The notes below the pieces were generated by a model. The model worked only from the letters and a program-made list of their open reading frames with translations. It ran no database searches and was not told the origin of the DNA. The position numbers were made by a program, and so were the translations under genes. A stretch of DNA of 64,000 nt from assembly GCA_016710965.1 (NCBI GenBank), contig JADJTW010000002.1, positions 294,235 through 358,234 on the forward strand. Reading direction: 5' to 3'. Shown here piece after piece: positions 28,053-37,236 of this stretch. Each line of letters opens with the position of its first letter. Position 1 is the first letter of the stretch. Origin of the DNA: Flavobacteriales bacterium (GTDB taxonomy: Bacteria > Bacteroidota > Bacteroidia > Flavobacteriales_F > PHOS-HE28).

Positions 28053-29267
28053 CTAGCGCGCGACCGCGAAGGCGACAGACCGGGCACCGATGCGCGCGTG
28101 ATAGAACCCAACAGGCAATGCCGAGACATCAACGTGCGCACGCATGCCTGCGATGCGCTCCACAAGGACGACACGACCGATGGCATCGCGCACTTCGAGC
28201 CGCGCATTCGCGGTCTCCTCCAGGAGGGCGATTTCGATCGTGCTTGAAGCGGGGTTGGGGAAAAGGCTGAAAGATCTTGCTTCGCTCTCGGCGATGCCGA
28301 TGTTCACATCGCTGATTCGCGTCAGGCCGGTGCTGGTGGTCACCCACACGTCGTCGTTGCTGCTGATGGCCATGCGGCGCACATTGGGACCGGCGAGCCC
28401 ATCGCTCTCCTCGAATTGCGTCCAGACGGTGCCATCGTACACGCTCACACCGCCCACGGTCACCAGGTAGTCCACATAGATCCCGGCCCAGATACGGCCA
28501 TGATCGTCCACATGCACGTCGGTGATGGGGTTGAGCGTGTCTGGCGGAGCCATGATGAAGGGACGCGTGTGGTTTCCGGTGTGAACGTTGGATGCATCGA
28601 GCACGCTGATCCCTTCGGCCGTGCCCACCCACTTATTGCCCGCCCCATCGATGGCGATGCCGCGCACGCGGTTGCTCACGAGGCCCGCTCCGGTGCTGTA
28701 TGGTGCGAAGGTGCTGCCGTCGAACTCGATGGCGCCACCCAAGCCGCCACTGATCCACACATCGCCGTTGGTGGCGAATGCGGTGTGCAGCGCGCCGCCG
28801 AAGGGGATGTTGGGCGTGGTGTACTCCGTGAACGTTCCACCGTTGTACTTCGTCGCACCATTGATGGTGGCAAACCATATGTCGCCGTTGGGCGCCTGCT
28901 TGATGTTCCTCACCTCATTGTCGCCGAGCCCATCAGCTATCGTATAGGTGGTGTAGGTGCTGCCGTCGAAACGGCTGGCGCCGAAGTCGGTGCCCGCCCA
29001 CACATCACCATTGCTCATCACCGCTACGGCCATCACATCATTGCTGGCAAGGCCGGGGTGGGTGGTGGTATTGTGCGTGGTGAAGGTGGTCCCATCGAAC
29101 ATCGCGACACCGTTACCTGTAGCGATCCAGATATTGCCGTCGGGAGCGATGGCAACATCGCGTAAGTCGTCAGTCGGCAAGCCGTCCGAGGTGTGCCAAT
29201 TGGTGAAGGTCTGTGCCTGTGCCGCAGCGGCGATGGCGATCGCGAGGAAGGTGATGAGCTTCGTCAT
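28053..29267 (-). CDS. Two-component-regulator-type beta-propeller protein, T9SS type A secreted
   Basis: A 404-aa secreted protein with a signal peptide (cut near AAAQAQ). Repeated propeller blades of about 48 residues follow (WHTSDGLPTDDLRDVAIAPD, GDVWAGTDFGASRFDGS, GDIWFATINGATKYNG), as in the sensor domain of hybrid two-component regulators. The C-terminal T9SS type A domain begins at FSLFPNPASSTIEIAL. No membrane or kinase part exists, so this is a secreted propeller. Its ATG overlaps the stop of the CotH gene (ATGA), so both are one transcription unit. Confidence 0.88.
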   Translation of the reverse strand: MTKLITFLAIAIAAAAQAQTFTNWHTSDGLPTDDLRDVAIAPDGNIWIATGNGVAMFDGTTFTTHNTTTHPGLASNDVMAVAVMSNGDVWAGTDFGASRFDGSTYTTYTIADGLGDNEVRNIKQAPNGDIWFATINGATKYNGGTFTEYTTPNIPFGGALHTAFATNGDVWISGGLGGAIEFDGSTFAPYSTGAGLVSNRVRGIAIDGAGNKWVGTAEGISVLDASNVHTGNHTRPFIMAPPDTLNPITDVHVDDHGRIWAGIYVDYLVTVGGVSVYDGTVWTQFEESDGLAGPNVRRMAISSNDDVWVTTSTGLTRISDVNIGIAESEARSFSLFPNPASSTIEIALLEETANARLEVRDAIGRVVLVERIAGMRAHVDVSALPVGFYHARIGARSVAFAVAR

Positions 29268-31534
29268 GGGATGATGATGAATTCCTGTCGTTTGGTGGAG
29301 CCATTGGTGCGGACCTGCATGATGTATGTGCCCGCCTTCATTCCATAGGTATCGATCTCGACGAGTTCCCCTGCACCATAGGTGAACGGCCCTGCATGCA
29401 GCCGCCCATCGGGGACGAAGATGCCCACATCGAATTCCGAATCGGTGTCCACGATGGCGAACACCTGCGTGCTCGCCGGGTTCGGAAAGATCTGGAAGTC
29501 ATCGTCCGGATCGAATTCGGAGGACAGGCGGTTGTAGGCGTAGAAGGTGGGCGTCAGGCGCCGGAATACGCCCGAGCCGTTGGGCAGGCGACCAGTGGTA
29601 TAGATGGGGTACTGCGCGCCGAAGGTCACCTGGTCGATCAGAGTGGTTTCGTCATAGGCGAGCACCACGGCCTCCCCATCGGCATCGAGCTTGAAGTTCG
29701 CATGGCGACTGCCGCCGTTCGCCCGTCCATCGGCCCATACGATCATGTACTCGCCCGGATCGAGCTGCGTGGTGGGCAGCGCCCACTTCGTCGCGTCATT
29801 CGCATCATCGCTCAGGAAGAGCCCTGCGGTGGAAAGCGCATGTCCGCTCCGGTTGTACAGTTCGATCCAGTCGGCGGCATAACCGTCCTCATCGAGCACG
29901 GCGCCGCGGTTGTCGGCCATGAGCTCGTTGATGACGACATCGCCAGCCGCCACAGGCATGAGGATTCGATGCAGTTCATACGCCGCCCGTTCCGGCGAGA
30001 AGGCGCCGGCCGAGTCATTCTCCGCATAGAGGTAGAATTCGATGAGGTTCGACCCCATAGTGATCGCTGCGCCGTACACGCCGTCGCCCGCAAGGCCGTC
30101 GCCGTGAAGGCCGTCATTGAACATGGCAGTGCGTTCGAACAGCCCCTGATCATTGAAGCGGTAAGCGACGAATGCAGTGTCTGCAGAGGCAATAGCGGCC
30201 GTGATGAAGAGCTGGGCCCCAACGCTAACGTTCGCTGGCATGTGCTGCGGATCGCCGATGGCGGGCTGACCGCTGAAGCCTGGGTATGCGGCGAGGTAGG
30301 CAGCGCGCTGGTCCATCAGCTCCGTTAGCCCCGGATAAGCGATCGTGAAGCTCACCGTCGCATCAAGATTGTCCAGGAAGGCTTGATCCGTGTAGAACTT
30401 GTTGGTATCGGCCAGCACGTGCAGCTGTATCAGATCGCGCAGCTCCAACGCCCGTTCGCGATAGCTGCCGCTCACGATATTCTCGCTGATGATGGTGCGC
30501 AGGTGGGCGAGGTACATGCGCCGCCATGTGCCGTTGGCGAAGAGGTTGCGCAGGAGCGGGCGTGGGAACACCGAGGGGTTGGAGCCGTGGTGGGAAAGCG
30601 GGTCCATGGTGGCGGCCTGCGGAATGGTGAAGCCGTTCCAATAGGTGCTCGCATCCGTCAATCGGAAGCTGGCGAAGGACATGTTGAGGTCCCAGGGGAT
30701 CGTGTTCCACTGCTCCCATTCGTCGTGGTAGAGGTAGTAGTTCTGCGCATAGCCCACGTAGCTGTCGAAGTTGATGATGGCGTAGTTGAAGGCATGCATC
30801 CAAAGCGCGCGGTCCACGTTCAGTTCGCTCTCGATGCTGTCGGGCTGGTTGTTCAGCACATCGATCAAGCGCAGCAGGTCCTTCCAGCCGTGGTCGCTCT
30901 GCAATTCATACAGGTTATAGTAGGCAACGCTGTCGGTGCCGGGCGTATCGCTCAGGTTGCTGTTCTCGCCGGTAAGGTCCACCTCGGCAGGATTGCCTTT
31001 GACGAAGGTGCCGCCCTTCGACCCGAAGTGCTCCTTCACGAAATCCTTGCCCACATCCTGCACGTTGGTGTACAGGCCGATCAATGTGTCGTTCACGTAC
31101 ACGTCGGCGAAGCTGGTGAGCGAGGCCGGCATGTACTGTCGCGCGATCTCGTAGGCCAGGATCTCGCGCAGGAAGCTCGGGTCCTGGATCACGTTGCTCA
31201 GCTTCAGCTTGTCGTAGCCCTGATGATCCTGTCCATCGTGGACCTCATCGAGCTTGATGTTGAAGGGATTCTTCACCCTGCCGCTGGCCGACGAGCTGTA
31301 GCCCTTGTACCGGATGCCGACATCCGGAAGCAGGGTGCCGTCGATGCGCACATCGCCGATGAGCCGTTCTTCGTTGCCCGCCACCATGAGGCTGTCGAGG
31401 ATGTGCTGCCAGTCGGGCTCATCGAAATAGATGCGCACCTCGTGGACCACCGAGGGATCGTACAGGTCGCTCTGGGCCCATGCTCCGAACGGGAACCAGC
31501 ACGCCAACGCAAGTCCGATCGATCTTCCGGTCAT
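29264..31534 (-). CDS. CotH kinase family protein with lamin-tail domain, T9SS secreted
   Basis: A 756-aa secreted protein. After the signal peptide (cut near GAWAQ) comes the CotH protein-kinase domain (about residues 30-420): IRYKGYSSSASGRVKNPFN, YDKLKLSNVIQDPSFLRE and the catalytic-side IPWDLNMSFA. A lamin-tail domain is near 545-660 (DVVINELMADNRGAVLDEDG, LDPGEYMIVWADG), then a T9SS type A sorting domain (FQIFPNPASTQVFAI). CotH kinases phosphorylate secreted or coat proteins. The substrate here is unknown. ATG 31534 was chosen for its signal peptide; the upstream extension is out of character. Confidence 0.9.
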   Translation of the reverse strand: MTGRSIGLALACWFPFGAWAQSDLYDPSVVHEVRIYFDEPDWQHILDSLMVAGNEERLIGDVRIDGTLLPDVGIRYKGYSSSASGRVKNPFNIKLDEVHDGQDHQGYDKLKLSNVIQDPSFLREILAYEIARQYMPASLTSFADVYVNDTLIGLYTNVQDVGKDFVKEHFGSKGGTFVKGNPAEVDLTGENSNLSDTPGTDSVAYYNLYELQSDHGWKDLLRLIDVLNNQPDSIESELNVDRALWMHAFNYAIINFDSYVGYAQNYYLYHDEWEQWNTIPWDLNMSFASFRLTDASTYWNGFTIPQAATMDPLSHHGSNPSVFPRPLLRNLFANGTWRRMYLAHLRTIISENIVSGSYRERALELRDLIQLHVLADTNKFYTDQAFLDNLDATVSFTIAYPGLTELMDQRAAYLAAYPGFSGQPAIGDPQHMPANVSVGAQLFITAAIASADTAFVAYRFNDQGLFERTAMFNDGLHGDGLAGDGVYGAAITMGSNLIEFYLYAENDSAGAFSPERAAYELHRILMPVAAGDVVINELMADNRGAVLDEDGYAADWIELYNRSGHALSTAGLFLSDDANDATKWALPTTQLDPGEYMIVWADGRANGGSRHANFKLDADGEAVVLAYDETTLIDQVTFGAQYPIYTTGRLPNGSGVFRRLTPTFYAYNRLSSEFDPDDDFQIFPNPASTQVFAIVDTDSEFDVGIFVPDGRLHAGPFTYGAGELVEIDTYGMKAGTYIMQVRTNGSTKRQEFIIIP

Positions 31535-31610
31535 TCGTTCAACGTTCCCTTTCTGTTGCTGCGAAGGCACCTCGGTTATCCCAGGATGCCTTCGTGAATG
31601 TCGTTCCCGA

Positions 31611-33110
31611 TCAGCGTTGCAGCACCACTTTGCGCACTTCGCGCGCGCCATTGCTGTGTGCAAGCGCCACGTAGTACACGCCATCAGGGAGGTCGCCCAT
31701 GTCCACGGTCCAGCCGGGTCGGGTGCGGCGCAGTTCACGGCCCGTGGCGTCCTGGACCACGAAGGCTTCGAGGTCGGAGACATCGACCCCCACCAAACTG
31801 ATGGTGCCTTGCGATGGGTTCGGGTACACGTTGAATAAGCTCTCCTCGAACTCATCGGTGGATGTTGTGATGCCGCAAGGGTCGTTGAGCAGACTGATGA
31901 TGCCAGGATGATCACAGGTGTAGCGGAATGCCTTCAGTGGACTGGCGTTGTACTGCCACACCACCTGATTGCTGCTGTTCACTTCGTACATGTACTGCCC
32001 GCTCACCCCGCAGAACACATTGCCGTTGGGCAGCAGGTCGCCAGAGCTTTGGCCGCTGGCGGAGGCGAGGCAGGTATGGCGGAACCCGTAGGTTGCTGGC
32101 CCCCACGCGGTGCCGAGCGTCCACGGATAGTTGTAGCCCACACGTGTGGGGTTGATGGCATCCACCGTTGAGCTGTTGGTTCCAGCCCCGCTGTTGTTGA
32201 AGAAGGAGATCCAACCATCCATGGTTCCACCTTCCACCCATTTCACATCATGCACGGCAGCGGGGATCACCTGTGTGCCGGTGATGCCGTAGTTGGCCGG
32301 CTTGCCCCAGCGGAACAGGAAATCACCGCCGCGACCGCCATTGCCACCGGTGTGCCCGGCCGCTTCGGCGGTGGTTGTGCTGTGATCGATGATGAAGATC
32401 TCGCTGAGGTAACGCGCGCTGAAGGCGATCTGGTCGAGGTCCTCGTTGTAGTCGATGCCATTCTCATGGAACCAGTCGATACCGCCTCCGGGGCCGCCAC
32501 CACCCGAGATCGCCACGTTGATGTTCATGCGTTCCGGATGGTCGGCGATGACCAGGTAGTTCGGTTTGGTGGCGTCGGCGTGTTGGATGAAGCGATCGTT
32601 CATCTCCCATTGCCACACGATCTGGCCTCCGGTTCCGTTCTGTTGCACTTCGATGATGCGGCCGGGGTATTTCGCTGATGTCCCTGTGTATCCCATGGCC
32701 TGCAGCTCGGCAACGGTCTTGCGCGCATAAGCGAGCAAAAGCACATTCCCGTTCGGCATCAGGGCGATGTCATGGTGGGTCACGTAGTCGGCTGTGGAGT
32801 AGATGAAGTCCCACACAACACCGCCGGCGGGGTTGAGCTCCTGGATGCGGCCGCTCACTGCTGCAGTGTTGATGGCGTTGCCGGAATACACAGCACTGCG
32901 CACCAGATTCCCATTGGGCTTCAAGGCCATGGCGTAGCTGAAGCTGGTGGGGCAATTCCAGGTGTATGCGATCTGCTGATCGGCATTGATCAGGCGCGCC
33001 GTGGTCTGGTTGTTCAGGTTGTACAGCGCGAAGCCATCGAAGGCCTGTGCGGCGGCCAGGTACGAAAAGGACAGGGCGAGGAGCGCGAGGGCCGCGTTCC
33101 TCAGGTTCAT
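31611..33110 (-). CDS. Arylsulfotransferase (ASST)-like propeller protein, T9SS type A secreted
   Basis: A 499-aa protein with a signal peptide (cut near YLAAAQ) and an aryl-sulfate sulfotransferase-type six-bladed propeller: GRIQELNPAGGVVWDF, THHDIALMPNGNVLLLAY, DWFHENGIDYNEDLDQIAFS and AVHDVKWVEGG. Histidines expected around the active site are visible (HHD, WFHENG, VHD). The C-terminal sorting domain is FNVYPNPSQGTISL. Whether it transfers sulfate is not shown. ATG 33119 is an alternative start 3 codons upstream. It may lead the CotH and propeller genes, with a 76-nt gap. Confidence 0.85.
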   Translation of the reverse strand: MNLRNAALALLALSFSYLAAAQAFDGFALYNLNNQTTARLINADQQIAYTWNCPTSFSYAMALKPNGNLVRSAVYSGNAINTAAVSGRIQELNPAGGVVWDFIYSTADYVTHHDIALMPNGNVLLLAYARKTVAELQAMGYTGTSAKYPGRIIEVQQNGTGGQIVWQWEMNDRFIQHADATKPNYLVIADHPERMNINVAISGGGGPGGGIDWFHENGIDYNEDLDQIAFSARYLSEIFIIDHSTTTAEAAGHTGGNGGRGGDFLFRWGKPANYGITGTQVIPAAVHDVKWVEGGTMDGWISFFNNSGAGTNSSTVDAINPTRVGYNYPWTLGTAWGPATYGFRHTCLASASGQSSGDLLPNGNVFCGVSGQYMYEVNSSNQVVWQYNASPLKAFRYTCDHPGIISLLNDPCGITTSTDEFEESLFNVYPNPSQGTISLVGVDVSDLEAFVVQDATGRELRRTRPGWTVDMGDLPDGVYYVALAHSNGAREVRKVVLQR

Positions 33111-33360
33111 GCGGATCATTCGGAAGAGTGGTTAGGGTGGTAGTGGTTCCGGAGGCGCAGGTTACGGCACCGTCAATTGCAGGTGAAGCAAATCTGATGA
33201 ACTGCTGGACACCCCCGACGGGTAATGGTTCAATCAGTGGAAGTCACCGACGAACGATAACGGCTTTCCGATGGGGGTGAAAACTGGTAAGACCACCTCG
33301 TTCGTTCTGGCTCAGAGGCGGCTCTTGGAGCCCGGTGGCGTATTCGGGCAGCACCCTCGA
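33111..33360. other. Intergenic region, no gene seen
   Basis: These 250 nt lie between two minus-strand genes and must hold the arylsulfotransferase-like gene's promoter. Reading frames across it lack start context and family resemblance. No terminator-grade hairpin was found. Confidence 0.5.
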
Positions 33361-33966
33361 TCAGTGCGAAGGAACGAGCGGGAAGGTGCGCACGTGATGG
33401 TCGGTGCTTGTGGCGTCGAGCTCGCGCTTCATGAGCACCACATCGCTCACACGTTGCTGTGCACTGAAACCAAGCGGCGCCAGCATGGCCCACGCCGTGT
33501 TGAACTGGTCGGCCTTCAAGCCGGATGCGATGGTCAGCCGCGCATGCTCGGCCACATCCACGCCCAGCTTCTTTATCCGTCGGTTGCTCCGCACATGGTC
33601 CACGATGCGCTGCCGAAGCGCGGCCACGGTGCCTTTCTCGATCAGGTCGATGTAGATGGCTTTGCGATCATCGGAATGCATGAGAGACCCCAGGTTCAAG
33701 GCGAAGGGTTCGAACCCTTCCGCTCCGCGCGCCACGGCATCGGTGAGCGGGCCCTCATACTCCGGAGGCAGTTCGCTCTCGAGCAACGTGATGCCCGGCA
33801 TCCGATAGGCTTCGTGGAAGTTGCCGATGCGTTCGCGCAGCAGCTGCCGCCACTCCATCACGCGCGCCGCCGCATGGCTTGCGGGATCGATCACGAGCCG
33901 GTATTGGCAGGTGTACACCAACGCATCGAAAAGCGTGAGCGCGTCGGGAGCGGACTTGCGCGGCAT
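33361..33966 (-). CDS. 2'-5' RNA ligase-like (2H phosphoesterase) protein
   Basis: A 201-aa protein resembling the Bacteroidota 2H phosphoesterase/2'-5' RNA ligase family. The second catalytic motif is readable as EHARLTIASG. The first, normally HxTx, appears as MPGITLLESELPPEY, with Gly in place of His, so activity is doubtful or the alignment is shifted. ATG 33966 was chosen; a TTCCTTTG element sits 16 nt before it. The substrate is unknown. Confidence 0.6.
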   Translation of the reverse strand: MPRKSAPDALTLFDALVYTCQYRLVIDPASHAAARVMEWRQLLRERIGNFHEAYRMPGITLLESELPPEYEGPLTDAVARGAEGFEPFALNLGSLMHSDDRKAIYIDLIEKGTVAALRQRIVDHVRSNRRIKKLGVDVAEHARLTIASGLKADQFNTAWAMLAPLGFSAQQRVSDVVLMKRELDATSTDHHVRTFPLVPSH

Positions 33967-34443
33967 GGGGACGATCGCACAAAGGAATCGCAGCGCGCAA
34001 AGCCCTCGGCCCCACCACTGGCAATTCGGCAACAGCCGATTGCGCATAAGTCCGTGGCTGGGGATCGTCAGCCTTCCATACGGGCGTTGGCGGACATTTG
34101 CCGCATGTGGATCGCCGTCATCATCGCGCAGCTGATCATGACCGATCCCTTCCCTGCCATGCAGGTATTGATCGCCGGGCTGGGCATTATCCAGGTCATC
34201 GGGCATCGCAGCATTTGACCCGCGAAAGACGTGGTGGTCTTATGCGCATAAGCTCAAGCCGCTGTAACGACAGCCACCTCCAAAGTCCGAAGCCCATCGG
34301 CCGGCCTCGACCTTTCGCTGGGCAGAACCTACCGCGAATCGACCGACACTGCCTCTCCGTTGGCACCCTTGCGCCTCCCCAGTGAAGGCGTAATATTGAT
34401 TGGCCGTTCCTTCCCTGTGACCAGGCCCACCCCACCGCGACCC
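33967..34443. other. Divergent intergenic region with one tiny ORF
   Basis: A 477-nt gap between the minus-strand 2H phosphoesterase gene and the plus-strand propeller gene. It contains the possible 37-aa membrane peptide at 34105-34218. A TAATATTG -7-like element lies near 34390, 47 nt before the downstream ATG. Nothing else was recognised. Confidence 0.5.
34105..34218 (+). CDS. Possible 37-aa membrane peptide
   Basis: An ORF starting MWIAVIIAQLIMTD and continuing with a hydrophobic VLIAGLGIIQVIG segment, enough for one or two short membrane helices. A GACATTTG sequence, close to the -7 element, ends 5 nt before the ATG, the same close spacing seen at other genes here. No family was recognised. 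It may also be chance. Confidence 0.4.
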   Translation: MWIAVIIAQLIMTDPFPAMQVLIAGLGIIQVIGHRSI

Positions 34444-37134
34444 ATGCGCAGCACAACATTGATGTCCGTCTTCCTGGCACTGGCCGTCGGTGCCACTGCC
34501 CAAGCACCCTTCTGGCTGCCTGTAGGTGATATGCCCAGCGCGGTGATCACCCGCATGTGGGCGAATCCCGCCGGCGACCTCTTCATGACGAGCAATTTCC
34601 CGGTGCATCGCCCCGATGGCAATGGCGGCAATCTGTTCCGGAGCGCTGATGGCGGAACGAGTTGGGCCGACATGACCGTTCCACTAGGCAACGAAGCGGT
34701 CTGGGCCTTCGCACAGCACCCGGCCACCGGTCGCATCGTCATCGCCACGCAATCGCCGCGCGATCCACTGAGCCCGGTGGTCGCCACGCGGATCAGGTCA
34801 ACCACCGATCTCGGGCAGAATTGGTCGCTCGATAACAACACGACGTTCACGGGCGACAAGCCGGTCTTCGCGCTCAGCTACGACGCAACGGGGACCTGGC
34901 TCTATGCCGCGAACAAGCAGAGCGGCGTGAAGCGCAGCAACACCAACGGAGCCACATGGACCACGATCAACACAGGCCTCACGAACTTGTACGCGAAGGA
35001 CCTGGAATGGGGCGTTGGCGGGCTCCTGTATGCATGCACCGATAGCGCTAGCGGCAATGGCGGAAAGGTCTTCAGCTATAACGGCACGAGCTGGACGGAT
35101 GTGAGCGCTGGACTTCCGGGTGGCGGGATCCAGGACATCCAATACGATGCGGCAACGCTCACGATGTACGCCGCCGTGAACAGCCTCGGCGCGGCCAACC
35201 CCGGCAGATTGTACAAGCGCGTGAACGCCGGCACCTGGACCTTGATCACCGGTTACCCTGGCTACTCCATCGACCGGCTGATGATCGACGCAGCGGGCGT
35301 GGTGTACATGCACGCGAACCACCAAGGCGTGTATCGCTACGATGGTTCGTGGAGCACGATGAACACCGGGCTGGTGCCGCTCTGGGGAACGGCCTGCACG
35401 GCCGCGCCGAGCGGACTGTACACCGCTACCCGCGCCGGCCTGTACAAATGGAATAGTACGACGAACGCTTGGGTGGCGCACCACCACATCCGCTCCCTCG
35501 CCACTCCGCTTGCGATCGCCTTCGGCCCCAGCGGCGAGATACTCGCCGGCACATTGCACGGCGTCTATCGCAGCGCCGACCATGGAGCATCATGGACGCA
35601 GGTGGCGCTAGGGGAAATGACCATCCTCGCGTTGAGCTATGATGCGCAACGGAACCAATTCCTCACCGGCACCAATAACAACACCGCGAGCGAATGCTGG
35701 CGCAGTCCGGATGGCATCAACTGGTCGCTCGGCAACAACGGCTTCACCAGCCTGCGCGTGCTGGACTTCGCCTACCTACCTGATGGACGCGTGATCTGCG
35801 GCACCGGCTGGCAACGACCCGTGAGCTACAGCAACGATGGCTTGAACTGGAGCGGAGGTAACGCCATGGCCATGGGCTACACCAGCGGGACCATTTCGCT
35901 CGGCCTCGCTGTGGACAACGTCGGTCGCATCTGGAGCGCGACCGAAGCGCAAGGCATTTACCGCAGCGATGACGCTGTGCCGACCCACTTCACGCACATG
36001 GGCTTCAGCGGTGGCAACACCATCGATGTGGGGATCACACCGCTGCAGGATGTCTTCGTGGCCCACCAACTCAGTGGCAGTGCCGATGGCTATCTGTACC
36101 GTTGGCGGAACAGCAGCAACGCCTGGGTGGTGCCGAACAACATTCTGCCCGCCGGTACCGGTTTGATCGACTGCACGCTTGCGACGAACAACGCGGACAT
36201 CTTCGCAGGCACACAGAACGGTTGCTATCAAAGTGCGGACACCGGCATGACCTGGACGCAGCGTGCGACGGGACTCCATCCTGGTAACCGCATCGTACAG
36301 ACATTGGAGCGCGGACCAGATGGGCACTTGTACGCAGGCATCGCAGGCGGCGGGCTCTTCCGGAGCGCCGTGCCCGTCGGATCGCCGTACGTGACCGTGA
36401 GCGTAAAGGTGCTGCTCGAGGGCCCGTTCGACGGCACATTGCTGATGAACGATGCGCTGCGCACACTCGATCTGATCCCGACGATGGAGCCCTTCACATC
36501 AGCGCTCTTCACGCACGCTGGTGATGGCGGCGGAGAGGTGATCTCACGGAGCGTCCTGGAGACCACGGGTGCGAACGCGATCGTGGATTGGGTGATGCTC
36601 GAGCTCCGCAGCAGCACTTCGCCCACGAGCGTGATCGCCACCCGAAGCGCGTTGCTTCAGCGCGATGGTGATGTGGTGGAGCTGGACGGTAGTTCGCCAG
36701 TGATCATCGCTGCGGCGCCGGGCAGCTACCATGTATCGGTGCGGCATCGGAACCATCTGGGCGTGATGACCGCGAGCCCCATCACGCTATCGACCAGCGC
36801 GGTGGCCGTCGACTTCACCAACCCGGCGACCGCCACCTACGGGACACAAGCACAGAAGTCGATCGGCAGCAAGATGGTCCTTTGGGCGGGCAACACCCTG
36901 CTGGACGGCGCGGCGAGCACACTGAGATACGTGGGCGCGGGCAACGACCGCGATCCGATTCTCGTTCGCATTGGCGGAGTCGTTCCGACCAATACAGTCA
37001 ACGGATATCTTCTCGAGGACGTGAACCTGGACGGCGAAGTGAAGTACATCGGTGCAGGCAACGACCGCGATCCGATCCTGGTGAACATCGGTGGTTCAAT
37101 CACCACGAACACGCGCGTGGAACAGCTGCCCTAG
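34444..37134 (+). CDS. Secreted propeller protein with C-terminal EF-hand/dockerin-like repeats
   Basis: An 896-aa secreted protein with a signal peptide (cut near GATAQ). A BNR/sialidase-like or two-component-type propeller covers about residues 20-660 (SADGGTSWADMTVPLG, YRSADHGASWTQVALGEM, YQSADTGMTWTQRATG). It ends with a module in which GAGNDRDPILV occurs twice, linked by LLEDVNLDGEVKY. DVNLDG is a calcium-loop type sequence, and this tail recurs in other Bacteroidota secreted proteins. No standard T9SS domain is seen, so the tail may anchor it. ATG 34444 was chosen for the signal peptide. Confidence 0.85.
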   Translation: MRSTTLMSVFLALAVGATAQAPFWLPVGDMPSAVITRMWANPAGDLFMTSNFPVHRPDGNGGNLFRSADGGTSWADMTVPLGNEAVWAFAQHPATGRIVIATQSPRDPLSPVVATRIRSTTDLGQNWSLDNNTTFTGDKPVFALSYDATGTWLYAANKQSGVKRSNTNGATWTTINTGLTNLYAKDLEWGVGGLLYACTDSASGNGGKVFSYNGTSWTDVSAGLPGGGIQDIQYDAATLTMYAAVNSLGAANPGRLYKRVNAGTWTLITGYPGYSIDRLMIDAAGVVYMHANHQGVYRYDGSWSTMNTGLVPLWGTACTAAPSGLYTATRAGLYKWNSTTNAWVAHHHIRSLATPLAIAFGPSGEILAGTLHGVYRSADHGASWTQVALGEMTILALSYDAQRNQFLTGTNNNTASECWRSPDGINWSLGNNGFTSLRVLDFAYLPDGRVICGTGWQRPVSYSNDGLNWSGGNAMAMGYTSGTISLGLAVDNVGRIWSATEAQGIYRSDDAVPTHFTHMGFSGGNTIDVGITPLQDVFVAHQLSGSADGYLYRWRNSSNAWVVPNNILPAGTGLIDCTLATNNADIFAGTQNGCYQSADTGMTWTQRATGLHPGNRIVQTLERGPDGHLYAGIAGGGLFRSAVPVGSPYVTVSVKVLLEGPFDGTLLMNDALRTLDLIPTMEPFTSALFTHAGDGGGEVISRSVLETTGANAIVDWVMLELRSSTSPTSVIATRSALLQRDGDVVELDGSSPVIIAAAPGSYHVSVRHRNHLGVMTASPITLSTSAVAVDFTNPATATYGTQAQKSIGSKMVLWAGNTLLDGAASTLRYVGAGNDRDPILVRIGGVVPTNTVNGYLLEDVNLDGEVKYIGAGNDRDPILVNIGGSITTNTRVEQLP

Positions 37135-37196
37135 GGAGCGGCTCGGCCGGCTGGCTCAGCATCCATCGCTCTGATCGATCGCACTGGCTGGTCGTG

Positions 37197-37204
37197 TAGA
37201 TTTG
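37197..37204 (+). promoter_or_regulatory. Consensus -7 element for the HExxH gene
   Basis: TAGATTTG is an exact match to the Bacteroidota -7 consensus TAnnTTTG, 32 nt before the ATG at 37237. Confidence 0.65.
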
Positions 37205-37236
37205 GCTTGAACATCCCTGCCACGAACCCACTGACC

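Noticed and set aside
30383..31597. 404-codon plus-strand open frame
   Set aside because: Antisense of the CotH kinase gene, which has clear domain motifs and a signal peptide.
33271..34218. 315-codon plus-strand open frame
   Set aside because: Mostly antisense to the 2H phosphoesterase gene. Only its last 37 codons lie outside and were listed separately with low confidence.
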